A stretch of 48,871 bases of DNA from NCBI GenBank assembly GCA_019359035.1, contig JAHHIC010000077.1:1-48871 (forward strand). The letters run 5' to 3'. The notes under the pieces are model-generated. The model saw only the letters and a program-made list of their open reading frames with translations. It did not search any database and was not told where the DNA came from. This document shows positions 26,606-35,139 of the stretch, piece after piece. This stretch comes from Scytonematopsis contorta HA4267-MV1 (GTDB taxonomy: Bacteria; Cyanobacteriota; Cyanobacteriia; Cyanobacteriales; Nostocaceae). Within the stretch, counting starts at the first letter, position 1, and every line of letters starts with the position of its first letter. The translations under genes were made by a program, and so were the position numbers.

Positions 26606-28282
26606 CTAAATTTCTGACTTCACACTCAGCGCTCCTATTTGTTGATGTGATAGTACTTCTTTTAAATGGTCTGCAAGCCGAATTGCCAGAGCTACAATTG
26701 TAAGGGTCGGATTAGCAAACCCGCCTGTCGGAAAAACAGAGCTACCAGCGATAAACAAGTTAGAGATGCTATGAATTTTAGAATTTTGGTCAACAACACC
26801 CTGACGGGGGTCATCATGCATACGTGTTGTTCCCATGTGATGGTGTGTACCAGGATGAAGTAGTACTGGCTGTTCTCCGTTTCGTTCAACTAGAAGCTCA
26901 CCAATGCCAGCACTCTTCAATTCCTCCTTGAGAATTTCTTGTGTTCGCTTGATAGTTCGGATATCAATATCATTCCATTGCCAGTGCAATTTTACTTTTT
27001 GGCGACCAAGACTATCGCAATCTGTACTTAGTGTAATTCTATTATTTGGGTCGGGGGCTTGTTCTGTTTGGTGCAATACTTCAAACTCGCTAAATCTTCG
27101 TTCAACACCTTTGATATATGACCAACCACCCCAAGCAAGACTAGGTAATAATGGTTCCTTTTTGAACAATGTTCCATGAGCAGCACTCAACATATAGTCA
27201 AAACCGTTAGCAATATTCGCTAAGTGCTTGAAAACATCTTTACGTGCTTCAGAATTTTGAACAAGCGCTTTGAAAGAATTTATAGCTTTAAGGTGACGCC
27301 ATTTTGGGGTGGGAAATAGCAACGCGCTGATGTTCAGTAGTTGTTCGCGATGCATTGCAGCTTCTGTTAAGCCGAGTCTACCCATTACTGGTGTATTATG
27401 AACCCGTCGCAAATCATATAAAGCTGTTTTTTTGAAAATATCTGGGCTAGAAGGAATCAACCGACCACACCTAACTAAAGGATGATCCATGAAGAATCTG
27501 CCTACTAAATCATTTTGATTACCTAAGCCAGATGTTTGTACCTTATTCGATAGCAATAATAGTCGGGCATTCTCAATTCCACCTGTAGCAAGGATAAACA
27601 CCTTGGCGCTAACCCAAAATTGTTTGCCTGACAAAGAAGCTACTCGCAAACGGGTTACAGTTTTTACAGTTTCATTTGTTTCAATTTCCACCAAGCTAGC
27701 GTGAAGATAAGTACTAATATTACTAGCTCGATTAATCTGATAACGATAATCATCCGTGAACACAGCACGCGGTCCGAATTGAAACATGCTGGTAGTAACG
27801 TTCTTGGTTAAAGGTAATGTGGGTGTTTGCGGATTGCTCCAAGTTTCTGCATCATAAGTAAAAGGTCTTAGCTGACATATTTTATGGGCACGCTCATAGA
27901 AGGGAGCAAGATGAGATAGTGAAAAAGGCCAACCACTATATGGCAACCAGTCTCGTTTCTGGAAATCTATATTATCGAGTGGTACATATCTAACACCAAT
28001 CTGGTTTTCACCGATTCTAATTTTCCAACTATTTGCTGTACCGCCAAGTTGCAGGCGCCGTGAGTCGTCTAAAGTGCCAAAAAGGTTTCCCGAACTTTCA
28101 CCACTCAAAAGTGACTGAGTATTCTTGTCGTAAGATAACCCACCACTTTCTAAAACACAAACTCGGAAATTTGTACCGATAAATTCACTAGCTAAAGTTA
28201 TACCAGCAGGTCCGGCACCAACTATACAGATATCCGTTTCAATAGTTTCGTTTGGAGCTAATGTACGTGAATCAATTAGCAT
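26606..28282 (-). CDS. GMC family FAD-dependent oxidoreductase
   Basis: This 558-aa protein has the FAD-binding Rossmann motif ETDICIVGAGPAGITLASEF, a central ATGGIENARLLLLS block and the C-terminal GMC domain with THHHMGTTRMHDDPRQGVV, then LFIAGSSVFPTGGFANPTLT. The His and Asn of the last two blocks match the usual active site. GMC enzymes oxidise alcohols or sugars. It is soluble with no leader peptide. A glycosyltransferase gene lies 51 bp upstream on the same strand, so both may act on a sugar or glycan. Both genes lie inside a pair of inverted 26-bp repeats. Confidence 0.93.
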   Translation of the reverse strand: MLIDSRTLAPNETIETDICIVGAGPAGITLASEFIGTNFRVCVLESGGLSYDKNTQSLLSGESSGNLFGTLDDSRRLQLGGTANSWKIRIGENQIGVRYVPLDNIDFQKRDWLPYSGWPFSLSHLAPFYERAHKICQLRPFTYDAETWSNPQTPTLPLTKNVTTSMFQFGPRAVFTDDYRYQINRASNISTYLHASLVEIETNETVKTVTRLRVASLSGKQFWVSAKVFILATGGIENARLLLLSNKVQTSGLGNQNDLVGRFFMDHPLVRCGRLIPSSPDIFKKTALYDLRRVHNTPVMGRLGLTEAAMHREQLLNISALLFPTPKWRHLKAINSFKALVQNSEARKDVFKHLANIANGFDYMLSAAHGTLFKKEPLLPSLAWGGWSYIKGVERRFSEFEVLHQTEQAPDPNNRITLSTDCDSLGRQKVKLHWQWNDIDIRTIKRTQEILKEELKSAGIGELLVERNGEQPVLLHPGTHHHMGTTRMHDDPRQGVVDQNSKIHSISNLFIAGSSVFPTGGFANPTLTIVALAIRLADHLKEVLSHQQIGALSVKSEI

Positions 28283-28333
28283 TATTAATTACCTGTAAAT
28301 TTGAATTGAAGCGTAATTAAAGGATTATGTCAA

Positions 28334-29500
28334 TCAGCTTAGAACAAGCTGTGACTCATGATTGTCCAAAGCTGATATACTTACAATTTGAGCTAATTTC
28401 TGAAGAGTAGCTTTGCGTGCTTGTATTTGAGGAGTCATTTCTAATCCTATTGTTTCAAGAATTTTCTCCCAACGATAAACCCAATCATGTCTAAGTAAAG
28501 AATTTATAATATTATCTTTACGATTTTTTTCACAGATATCGATTTGTTGATTTAACTCACTTATAACATTAGCAATGTTAGAGCAATCAAAAGGAATTTC
28601 GATTACAGCATTCGACCAATTAAAGTTTTGTGTAAAAGCTGTACATTTGGGAGGTACACCTAGCATTATAGTTCCCCCTGCTGCTCCTTCATAAAAACGT
28701 GGGCCTACCTCCTCTTGAGGATTACTGTTACCAGTTAAATCAAATTTTGCTTTGTTCACTATCATGTAGTGACTTCTTTTGAGAAAGTTAGTATATAGAC
28801 TGCGATGATTTTTGTAATCAGACATATATAAGTCTTGGATAGTGTCGTGAATATAAAATAGATTTTTATACTTTACTAAATCCAACAAAGCATCATGAGT
28901 AACTGCGGAGCGGCGTCCAATATTCAATACATCAACACATCGCTCCGTAGGATTAGGATAAGGGCAAAACTTGATAGCGTCAACACCATATGGTAGCGAA
29001 TGGCAAGGGCGTCGGACGATATCAGCGACTCGATGAATACTACCATCAAAATTGAGAAAAATATAATCGAAATCTTCTAAAACTCGTAGTTGTGCTAACC
29101 AATTATCAATGTCTTTTGCCCAAAGCTCATCTAACCAACATACAGCATAACGACACGATTGGCGCCAGCCTTTGATAGAGTTTAAAACCAAAACATCCTG
29201 AATTGACTGGCAAAAAAAGAAAAATAAATCGTAATTTTTATTTACTTTAATACTTTGATTAACTAATGATTGAATGTATTTGCCATTTTTTAGAAGCTTT
29301 ACTGTATGATTAGCTAATTGATTAGTAAATTTAAAAAAATTAGGATTGAATTTTGGTGCAATTACATCAACCGTATCACAGTCTTGTATTACATCCTCAA
29401 GCTCGTAAACTGCTCCACGAGAAACATGGTATTTCAAATTACGCATCGACAACAATAAAACTCGCGAATTTTCGCTAGTCGCAGATATCTTTGATAACAT
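28334..29500 (-). CDS. CgeB-like glycosyltransferase
   Basis: The open frame reaches a TTG at 29539; the ATG at 29500 gives 388 aa. The N-terminal half has a Rossmann-like pattern (SRVLLLSMRNLKYHVSRG). The C-terminal half carries RSLYTNFLKRSHYMIVNKAK and VGPRFYEGAAGGTIMLGVPP, the donor-binding pattern of GT4/CgeB-type transferases, where the Glu contacts the nucleotide sugar. Function is sugar transfer in the cytoplasm to an unknown acceptor. It is followed after 51 bp by the GMC oxidoreductase. No clear ribosome binding site is seen. Confidence 0.8.
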   Translation of the reverse strand: MLSKISATSENSRVLLLSMRNLKYHVSRGAVYELEDVIQDCDTVDVIAPKFNPNFFKFTNQLANHTVKLLKNGKYIQSLVNQSIKVNKNYDLFFFFCQSIQDVLVLNSIKGWRQSCRYAVCWLDELWAKDIDNWLAQLRVLEDFDYIFLNFDGSIHRVADIVRRPCHSLPYGVDAIKFCPYPNPTERCVDVLNIGRRSAVTHDALLDLVKYKNLFYIHDTIQDLYMSDYKNHRSLYTNFLKRSHYMIVNKAKFDLTGNSNPQEEVGPRFYEGAAGGTIMLGVPPKCTAFTQNFNWSNAVIEIPFDCSNIANVISELNQQIDICEKNRKDNIINSLLRHDWVYRWEKILETIGLEMTPQIQARKATLQKLAQIVSISALDNHESQLVLS

Positions 29501-30023
29501 AGAAATATTTATCTTGTTACATGCCAATCGCAGATGCAAAAAATATGAACATTTAAACTGTTAACACAGAGCATTTTATAGAGGAATGAACCGTACTACA
29601 CTTCATCAAGTATGTACAAGCCCTACATTGTTTTTATCCAAAATACATTGGTTATATAAAAATGCTGTTTTTTTACATCTTACATCACTATACCTGTGAA
29701 ACCTCAGAGGTGGGTAAAGAATTTGTAAATCCTTTTCAAGTAAATTATAAAGTTTTTACCGAGGTTGTGATTGTACTGTCAAAACTTTTAGGTTGTTCAC
29801 AGGGGGAAGAGATAATAGCGCTACTTGCTGGTTGCTAGAACGGCATTGAGCGTAAACTTTTTTTTTATTTTCAAAAAGATAAATTTTGGGTGCGGACTAA
29901 TTTTATTTTTGTCATATAAAGTATTACCAGCTTACGTATTGACTATTGCTGCTCACTGGATTTTTGGATAATCTAACAAAATCGTATTGCTCCCTAGGAT
30001 GGGTTAAGCGCAAAAAACTCCAA
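29501..30023. other. intergenic, with a weak 58-codon frame
   Basis: No gene is recognised. One ATG-started frame on the plus strand (29662-29838, 58 aa: MLFFYILHHYTCETSEVGKE at its start) has no ribosome binding site and no known family; I do not treat it as a gene. The right 26-bp repeat is at 29969-29994. Confidence 0.35.
29969..29994. repeat. right 26-bp repeat of an inverted pair
   Basis: TAATCTAACAAAATCGTATT plus GCTCCC is the reverse complement, with one mismatch, of 26126-26151. The copies are 3.8 kb apart and face each other. Confidence 0.8.
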
Positions 30024-30323
30024 TTAATTAGATTTATTTTTAGATAAGCTACACATCCCGTGAATACCAATAGCTGAAATCGTAAATCCTAGTAAAACTC
30101 CCATTCCTTCTGCAAAACAATTAATTCGATGCCTATTTTCCGCTGCAGAAGCTATATATAAATCACTCAGGCTAGGGGACGAAGATTTAGCTATTTTCAT
30201 GAAATTACGGTGACTTGCATCTAGAGTTGCCCATTCTGGAAATAGATAATAAGTATTAATTCCAGCAAATCCGAAACCTGGTAAAACAACTAAAATAAAA
30301 AGAATTAAAGAACGAATGTTCAT
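30024..30323 (-). CDS. small two-pass membrane or secreted protein
   Basis: This 99-aa product has an N-terminal hydrophobic helix (LILFILVVLPGFGFAGINTY) and a second one near the C-terminus (GVLLGFTISAIGIHGMCSLS), separated by a soluble loop with a conserved-looking SDLYIASAAENRHRIN segment. I do not recognise the family. It is divergent from the decarboxylase-like gene with only 60 bp between the starts, so the two share a promoter region. Confidence 0.6.
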   Translation of the reverse strand: MNIRSLILFILVVLPGFGFAGINTYYLFPEWATLDASHRNFMKIAKSSSPSLSDLYIASAAENRHRINCFAEGMGVLLGFTISAIGIHGMCSLSKNKSN

Positions 30324-30383
30324 ATTACACTATAGTTATAACTAAATAAGTGTAACTCATAATAAGTTGATGGAGATTTAAAA

Positions 30384-31019
30384 ATGGTATATCCACAAGC
30401 TCCTTGGATTCTTAAAGGTTACGCAGTTGCCACTCTGGAATTTGTCGATATTGAAAAAGTACGCTTTTTAATACCTAAAGAATTTAAAATAGTCTCTATA
30501 CTACCAGGGAAAACTATCGGCTGTGTTTACTTATCTTATTATTCTTCTGGCTCCGTATTGGAATACAGCGAGTTGATTGTTGCTCCCGCTTTAGTGAGTT
30601 ACGAGGGCAAAGTTGGAGGTTGGGTTTCTCATATTTATGTAGATAGTGCCGATTCTGTCGCTGGTGGTCGCGAAATTTGGGGACTACCTAAGGAGTTAGC
30701 AGAGTTTAGTTGGGAAAATAATGAACGTGTCACTGTACAGCAAGGTAATAAAAAACTTTGTAGCCTTGGTTATCAAAAGCAAAGTTTGACATTGCGACCC
30801 CCGCAAATCACAGTATCCGGTTTCAGTACAATGGGAACAGATTTGCTAATGTTCCCTGCTAAATTTTCGTCCAGTTTGGGTTTTGTTGGTTCAAAATTAG
30901 AAATCCCTGCCGAAAGCCCTTTTGCTGAGCTAGCTTTGGGTAAACCTTTTTTGACCGTGGGTTGCCAAGCTTTGGGTTTGTCGGTTGATGCACCAAAAGT
31001 TATCGGACAGAGATTATAG
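30384..31019 (+). CDS. acetoacetate decarboxylase family protein
   Basis: This 211-aa protein shows the family pattern: YAVATLEFVDIEKVRFLIPK, CVYLSYYSSGSVLEYSELIV and the active-site-like AGGREIWGLPKELAEF. Lys103 aligns, from memory, with the Schiff-base lysine of true acetoacetate decarboxylase. The next residue is Glu, whereas clostridial enzymes have a second Lys that tunes its pKa, so the reaction may differ. It is soluble. TGGAG lies 11 nt before the ATG. It sits alone, convergent with the acyltransferase. Confidence 0.85.
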   Translation: MVYPQAPWILKGYAVATLEFVDIEKVRFLIPKEFKIVSILPGKTIGCVYLSYYSSGSVLEYSELIVAPALVSYEGKVGGWVSHIYVDSADSVAGGREIWGLPKELAEFSWENNERVTVQQGNKKLCSLGYQKQSLTLRPPQITVSGFSTMGTDLLMFPAKFSSSLGFVGSKLEIPAESPFAELALGKPFLTVGCQALGLSVDAPKVIGQRL

Positions 31020-31052
31020 CGTTTTCCGGTCTGGTGTGAAGTGCATTAGGCC

Positions 31053-31085
31053 GGGGTGGGTAAGGAAGGATGCCCACCCCACAAG
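31053..31085. terminator. hairpin between convergent genes, dispersed-repeat copy
   Basis: GGGGTGGG (31053-31060) pairs with CCCACCCC (31073-31080), then ACAAGATTTTTA follows on the plus strand. It probably terminates the decarboxylase-like gene and perhaps the convergent acyltransferase. Bases 31066-31085 are an exact inverse copy of 17051-17070. Confidence 0.6.
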
Positions 31086-31115
31086 ATTTTTACTAATTGG
31101 TCTCCTTTTATAATC

Positions 31116-32417
31116 CTAACAATTCGCAATAATTTCAGAAACCGTATTGGTTGCTAATATTTCCATTGTTTCTCGACTAATCGATGGTTCGGAATACATA
31201 AAATTTAAAGTCATTTTTTGTTGAAATGTTGTAACCGCAACCCCAAAAATACCTCCAAAAATCGCTTGTGATGGTACAAAACTAATCTCTTCTAGTTGCA
31301 ATGAACCGTAATCACTTTTGATATCGACTTGACCAATATTTGTAACAACTACGGTCATTGGCGTTTTATTTGGAAGAGCTAGGAAAAAATCATAAATTAT
31401 CTTAGATACTAATACAATACTGAAAATATCTTTGTTTGTTAAAGCTAATTCTAACTGTTGTTTCACTTCTCGTGCTAAATTCCAGAAAGATATATTATTT
31501 AATTTTAAAGTATGAAATGAGCAAATCCCTGAAGTTAATAAGCCTAAATGTTCGTGATTAATTTTTGGTGTTAAACGTTTTCGTAAATCAATAGCCGAGC
31601 TACAACTAACATCTAAGTTAATTTCATCTCCTTCACTTATTTTTTTTGCCGCTGTCAACAGCATCGCAGCACACAAGGCTCCTTGTACAGTAGTCTTTTC
31701 CTTTCTACATAATTCTACTAATTGCGCGGTTTTCTCTTCATTTAATTTTCTTTGAACAATACCACAGCGGCGTGATTCAATAGGTGCATATTTTTCAAAT
31801 TTCAATGTTTTACAAGGATGTGAACCCACTTTAAATGCAAATTTTAAAAGAAATAAAATACTTTTTATTTTAGCTACATAGCCTTGCATTACTTTTGGCA
31901 TTAATTGTGTAATCGGTGGGATAGGGAATAAAACTTGAATATTATCATTATCTAGCTTACCATCAATACTTTGATGGCAATATTTTAAAATTTCGGAGTG
32001 TAATGCAATAGATGATAATCCATCAGATATTGCATGATGTATTGTGGTTATTAAATAATTCATCCTTTCGCTATTAATAGTAATTAATACAGCCCTTACA
32101 AGGCATTTTTCACTTTCAATAGGTAGGTTTAATTCTTCTAGCACAATTTCTTGCCATTCATGATTATGCTGCTTATAAACTATACGTAAGGGAATTTTAT
32201 TTGCTCTATTTTGAAAACTAAGGTTATTTAAATTGCCAATAATGCAAGACTTTAAGTGAGGATGGCGAAATTGAATTAATTCAAGAGCTTGTCTCAGGGC
32301 TTCTTCGCTTAATAATCCTTTGATACGGCTAATTGTGACTATATTAAAAGAACCTGAGTAACGGTTGAATATTTCCATGCTTTGCTCAATAGGAGCCAGT
32401 TTTCTGTATCCTGTCAT
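31116..32417 (-). CDS. condensation-domain-like acyltransferase (PapA/alcohol acyltransferase type)
   Basis: This 433-aa protein has the HHxxxDG catalytic motif (HHAISDG, His127-Gly133) in the first half and a late DFGSL-like strand region (KSDYGSLQLEEISFVPSQAI). The layout matches one stand-alone CoA-dependent acyltransferase/condensation fold of two domains. Such enzymes esterify alcohols or sugars, or make amide bonds. No NRPS, PKS or carrier protein is nearby, so it probably uses acyl-CoA. The substrate cannot be told. Confidence 0.85.
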   Translation of the reverse strand: MTGYRKLAPIEQSMEIFNRYSGSFNIVTISRIKGLLSEEALRQALELIQFRHPHLKSCIIGNLNNLSFQNRANKIPLRIVYKQHNHEWQEIVLEELNLPIESEKCLVRAVLITINSERMNYLITTIHHAISDGLSSIALHSEILKYCHQSIDGKLDNDNIQVLFPIPPITQLMPKVMQGYVAKIKSILFLLKFAFKVGSHPCKTLKFEKYAPIESRRCGIVQRKLNEEKTAQLVELCRKEKTTVQGALCAAMLLTAAKKISEGDEINLDVSCSSAIDLRKRLTPKINHEHLGLLTSGICSFHTLKLNNISFWNLAREVKQQLELALTNKDIFSIVLVSKIIYDFFLALPNKTPMTVVVTNIGQVDIKSDYGSLQLEEISFVPSQAIFGGIFGVAVTTFQQKMTLNFMYSEPSISRETMEILATNTVSEIIANC

Positions 32418-32638
32418 AATTCAACCTTGGTTATGCGTTTTCTACGAACTCAATTTTATTTTATGTTTTTCTTTTGATAGGAAAATTTAAATATTATTAA
32501 ATATTACTCATTTTTACAGCTTTATGAAAATATTGTGATTATTATTAATTGCTTAATTGGACTGCATAACTCAATTTTACTGTTCATAAATATATATATA
32601 CATAAATCACCCAAAAATTTGTAAAAGGAAAGCCAACT

Positions 32639-33823
32639 ATGCTTTTACGTAAATCTTTCATAATTTTAGCTTTGGCTAACCTAGTAGTGAAAACATTGCT
32701 TCTTGCTTTTATGCAGCCAGCAGGAGCAATTCTTATCGCTCAAAGCTATTGTAGACTTGGTAGTCTATATACTGTCCAATCTAGAGATAACCTTTTCTCG
32801 ATTGCTAGAGAAAGACTAGGTAATGGCAACCGTTGGCGCGAAATTACAAAAATCGATGGTAGTATTTTTACAGACGCAGAAGTTGCAAATTTAGAGCCAG
32901 GACAACAAGTTTGTATTCCTGGTTTTAATACTGTAAGTATACCAAGACCATACCCAAATTATCCTAATCCAGTTTATCCTAATCAAAATTATCCTAATCC
33001 AGCTTACCCCTATCCTACTAATCCATATCCAACTTATCCAACTTATCCAACTAACCCATATCCAACTTATCCTAATCAAGCTTACCCCTATCCAACTTAT
33101 CCCTATCCTACTAACCCATACCCTACTAACCCATATCCTGCTAACCCATATCCTGCTAACCCATATCCGACTTATCCTAATCCAACTTACCCCTATCCTG
33201 CTAACCCATACCCAAATTACCCTAATCAAAATTATGGTAAAGGTAATTTCAGACAAATGCTGGAAGCTCTGGGAGCATTTGAATCTGGTAGACCATCAGG
33301 TGACCCATATCAATATCGTGTTGAAAACCAATTAGGTTTTATGGGTAAGTATCAATTTGGAGAAGCTTTACTAATTGACCTTGGCTATTACACTGCGGGT
33401 ACTTATTACGGTAACGGTGCTCGCAAAAATTTTTGGCGAGGTAGTTGGACAGGGAAAAATGGTATTAATAGCAAAGAAGAATTTAAAAATTCCCCTCAAG
33501 TTCAAGAAATCGCAATTCGTGAAGCTTTTAACTTAAATTGGCAACGTGTTAACAGTAGACTCGCAAAACAAGGACAATCAGTAAACGATTATCTTGGTAG
33601 GCAAAAAACATTTATGGATAGGGGACAATCTAAAACAATTACTATTAGTCTTTCTGGAATTTTAGCAGGAGCTCACTTGCGTGGTCCCGGTGGAGTCGCT
33701 GACCTTCTTATGAATAACCAAGTCAGTTATGACACAAATGGTACTTCTATTCTTCGTTATATGGACGAATACGGTGGTTATAATATCACTCAAACAGATT
33801 TTTCTAACCTGGGTTATAGGTAG
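32639..33823 (+). CDS. secreted LysM protein with Tyr-Pro repeat linker and lysozyme-like domain
   Basis: This 394-aa protein starts with a signal peptide (about 1-34). A LysM-like module (about 42-95: YTVQSRDNLFSIARERLGNG, then LEPGQQVCIPG) binds peptidoglycan. Residues 102-200 are a low-complexity linker of PYPTNPYP/NPYPTYP units. The C-terminal domain (about 200-394) has ALGAFESGRPSG (Glu215) and GFMGKYQFGEALLIDLGYY, resembling the Glu-containing helix and core of lysozyme-like transglycosylases. It likely acts on the cell wall outside the cytoplasm. AAAGGAAAG precedes the ATG by about 7 nt. Confidence 0.85.
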   Translation: MLLRKSFIILALANLVVKTLLLAFMQPAGAILIAQSYCRLGSLYTVQSRDNLFSIARERLGNGNRWREITKIDGSIFTDAEVANLEPGQQVCIPGFNTVSIPRPYPNYPNPVYPNQNYPNPAYPYPTNPYPTYPTYPTNPYPTYPNQAYPYPTYPYPTNPYPTNPYPANPYPANPYPTYPNPTYPYPANPYPNYPNQNYGKGNFRQMLEALGAFESGRPSGDPYQYRVENQLGFMGKYQFGEALLIDLGYYTAGTYYGNGARKNFWRGSWTGKNGINSKEEFKNSPQVQEIAIREAFNLNWQRVNSRLAKQGQSVNDYLGRQKTFMDRGQSKTITISLSGILAGAHLRGPGGVADLLMNNQVSYDTNGTSILRYMDEYGGYNITQTDFSNLGYR

Positions 33824-33832
33824 TAAGCAGCT

Positions 33833-33867
33833 AAGAAACCCACCCCTCCCCATTTACGGGGTTTCTT
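33833..33867. terminator. bidirectional terminator between convergent genes
   Basis: AAGAAACCC (33833-33841) and GGGTTTCTT (33859-33867) form a 9-bp stem with a 17-nt loop. It sits 9 bp after the LysM gene and 3 bp before the stop of the opposing HTH gene. Confidence 0.65.
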
Positions 33868-33870
33868 ATA

Positions 33871-34569
33871 TTAAGGACTCACCTTTGCCCTATAAAGCAG
33901 CTTATCACCTTGACGGTAACCAGTGTAGCGAACCTTTACAGATTCCCCTGGTTGTGCAGTACCTTCCAATAACTGATGCCACTGCGGGTCATAAGGAATT
34001 TCTGCTCCCACTAGTGCGATCGCCTCGACACCCCACGCATTCAAAAGCTTTTCTAGCGGCTTTTGTACCAATGGCAGAATCTTCACCGCAGCCAGTTGGG
34101 GATTTTCTTGAGCTTTTTGAGCAGCAGTGGGGAATTGTAACAACAAAGATTCCAAAAGTTGCAAATTCGACAAAATAAACTCTTGCTGCGATTCCTGCCG
34201 AGAAACCTCCATTTTATTTTGCAGTCTTTGATATTCTTGTTTCAATTCGTCAATTTTTTGTAATAAATCTTGTTCTTTATTTGTTTCTACAGGCTGTATT
34301 GATACTGGTTTATTTAAAGAAATATCTGAAACATCTGAATCTGAAACACCTGAAAAAGCCGTCACCAAATCATCCAAAGATATCCGTAGCGCTTGCGACA
34401 ACTTAAGTAATATGGACAACCGCATCACCGTAATATTTCCTCGTCGCAGCTGCAAAATTTGACCCTTAGAGACACCAGCAGTCTGACCCAGAGCTTTATA
34501 ACTAGAAATACCAACCCTTTGCATTAACTCTTGCAACTTTTCGTTATTCGTCATTGTTAGAGAAAACAT
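33871..34569 (-). CDS. HTH (XRE-like) protein fused to a GrpE-like domain
   Basis: This 232-aa protein (start at 34569, or Met6 at 34554) begins with an XRE-type helix-turn-helix (SYKALGQTAGVSKGQILQLR, then LSILLKLSQALRISLDDL). A coiled coil follows (about 95-125: LLQKIDELKQEYQRLQNKME). The C-terminus, about 165-232, matches GrpE's head: LLNAWGVEAI, EIPYDPQWHQLL, QPGESVKVRYTGYRQGDKLL, YRAKVSP. GrpE is the nucleotide exchange factor of DnaK. Here the HTH suggests a regulator that couples DNA binding to chaperone status. It is not the housekeeping grpE, which usually lies by dnaK. Downstream of Dps on the same strand, but a palindrome separates them. Confidence 0.8.
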   Translation of the reverse strand: MFSLTMTNNEKLQELMQRVGISSYKALGQTAGVSKGQILQLRRGNITVMRLSILLKLSQALRISLDDLVTAFSGVSDSDVSDISLNKPVSIQPVETNKEQDLLQKIDELKQEYQRLQNKMEVSRQESQQEFILSNLQLLESLLLQFPTAAQKAQENPQLAAVKILPLVQKPLEKLLNAWGVEAIALVGAEIPYDPQWHQLLEGTAQPGESVKVRYTGYRQGDKLLYRAKVSP

Positions 34570-34578
34570 AATCCCACT

Positions 34579-34606
34579 GTAGAGACCGTATTAATACGGT
34601 CTCTAC
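34579..34606. repeat. 28-bp perfect palindrome, GTAGAGAC-ended family
   Basis: GTAGAGACCGTATT followed by AATACGGTCTCTAC is an exact 14+14 palindrome between the Dps stop and the HTH-GrpE start. It shares its ends with the palindromes at 12780 and 39939. Confidence 0.85.
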
Positions 34607-34613
34607 ATTTAGT

Positions 34614-35093
34614 TTAATCCTCCAACAAAGCTCTCAACATCCAAGCAGTTTTTTCATGCACCTGCATCCGTTGAGTTAGCAAATCAGCTGTTGGTTCATC
34701 ATTCACCTCATCAACGACAGGAAAAATTGAGCGAGCAGTTCTCACCACCGCTTCCTGTCCTTCCACCAGTAAATGAATCATATCCTTAGCTTTAGGAACA
34801 CCAGGAGTTTCTGGAATTGAACTCAATTTAGCATACTCGCTGTATGTTCCTGGAGCAGGATAACCTAGCGCTCGAATTCTTTCGGCAATTAAGTCTACAG
34901 CTAGCGCTAACTCTGTATATTGGGTCTCAAACATCAAATGCAATGTTTGGAACATTGGCCCAGTAACGTTCCAGTGGAAATTATGGGTTTTCAGATACAA
35001 ACTGTATGTATCAGCCAACATCCGGGATAAACCCTCAGCAATTTTTGCTCTCTTTTCTTCGTCAATCCCAATATTCATTCCAGTGACCGGCAT
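34614..35093 (-). CDS. dps: Dps family DNA-binding ferritin
   Basis: This 159-aa protein has the Dps/ferritin four-helix pattern with the dimer-interface ferroxidase residues ([20 protein letters not shown], then [19 protein letters not shown]). Dps proteins oxidise and store iron as a dodecamer and protect DNA from peroxide. Cytoplasmic. The sulfiredoxin gene ends 46 bp upstream on the same strand, suggesting a small oxidative-stress operon. Confidence 0.93.
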   Translation of the reverse strand: MPVTGMNIGIDEEKRAKIAEGLSRMLADTYSLYLKTHNFHWNVTGPMFQTLHLMFETQYTELALAVDLIAERIRALGYPAPGTYSEYAKLSSIPETPGVPKAKDMIHLLVEGQEAVVRTARSIFPVVDEVNDEPTADLLTQRMQVHEKTAWMLRALLED

Positions 35094-35139
35094 AAAATTC
35101 CCCTGTGTTTAACTGTTTTTCTGTGATGAACACAATTTC

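Noticed and set aside
29662-29838. 58-codon ATG frame in the gap after the glycosyltransferase
   Set aside because: No ribosome binding site, no recognised family, and it lies in otherwise non-coding sequence.
33010-33220. CRISPR-like appearance of the repetitive DNA in the LysM gene
   Set aside because: Units are short, irregular and in frame with a coding repeat; there are no spacers.
32891-33256. Minus-strand frame of 121 aa rich in WVSRI units
   Set aside because: It is the reverse reading of the Tyr-Pro repeat in the LysM protein, not a separate gene.
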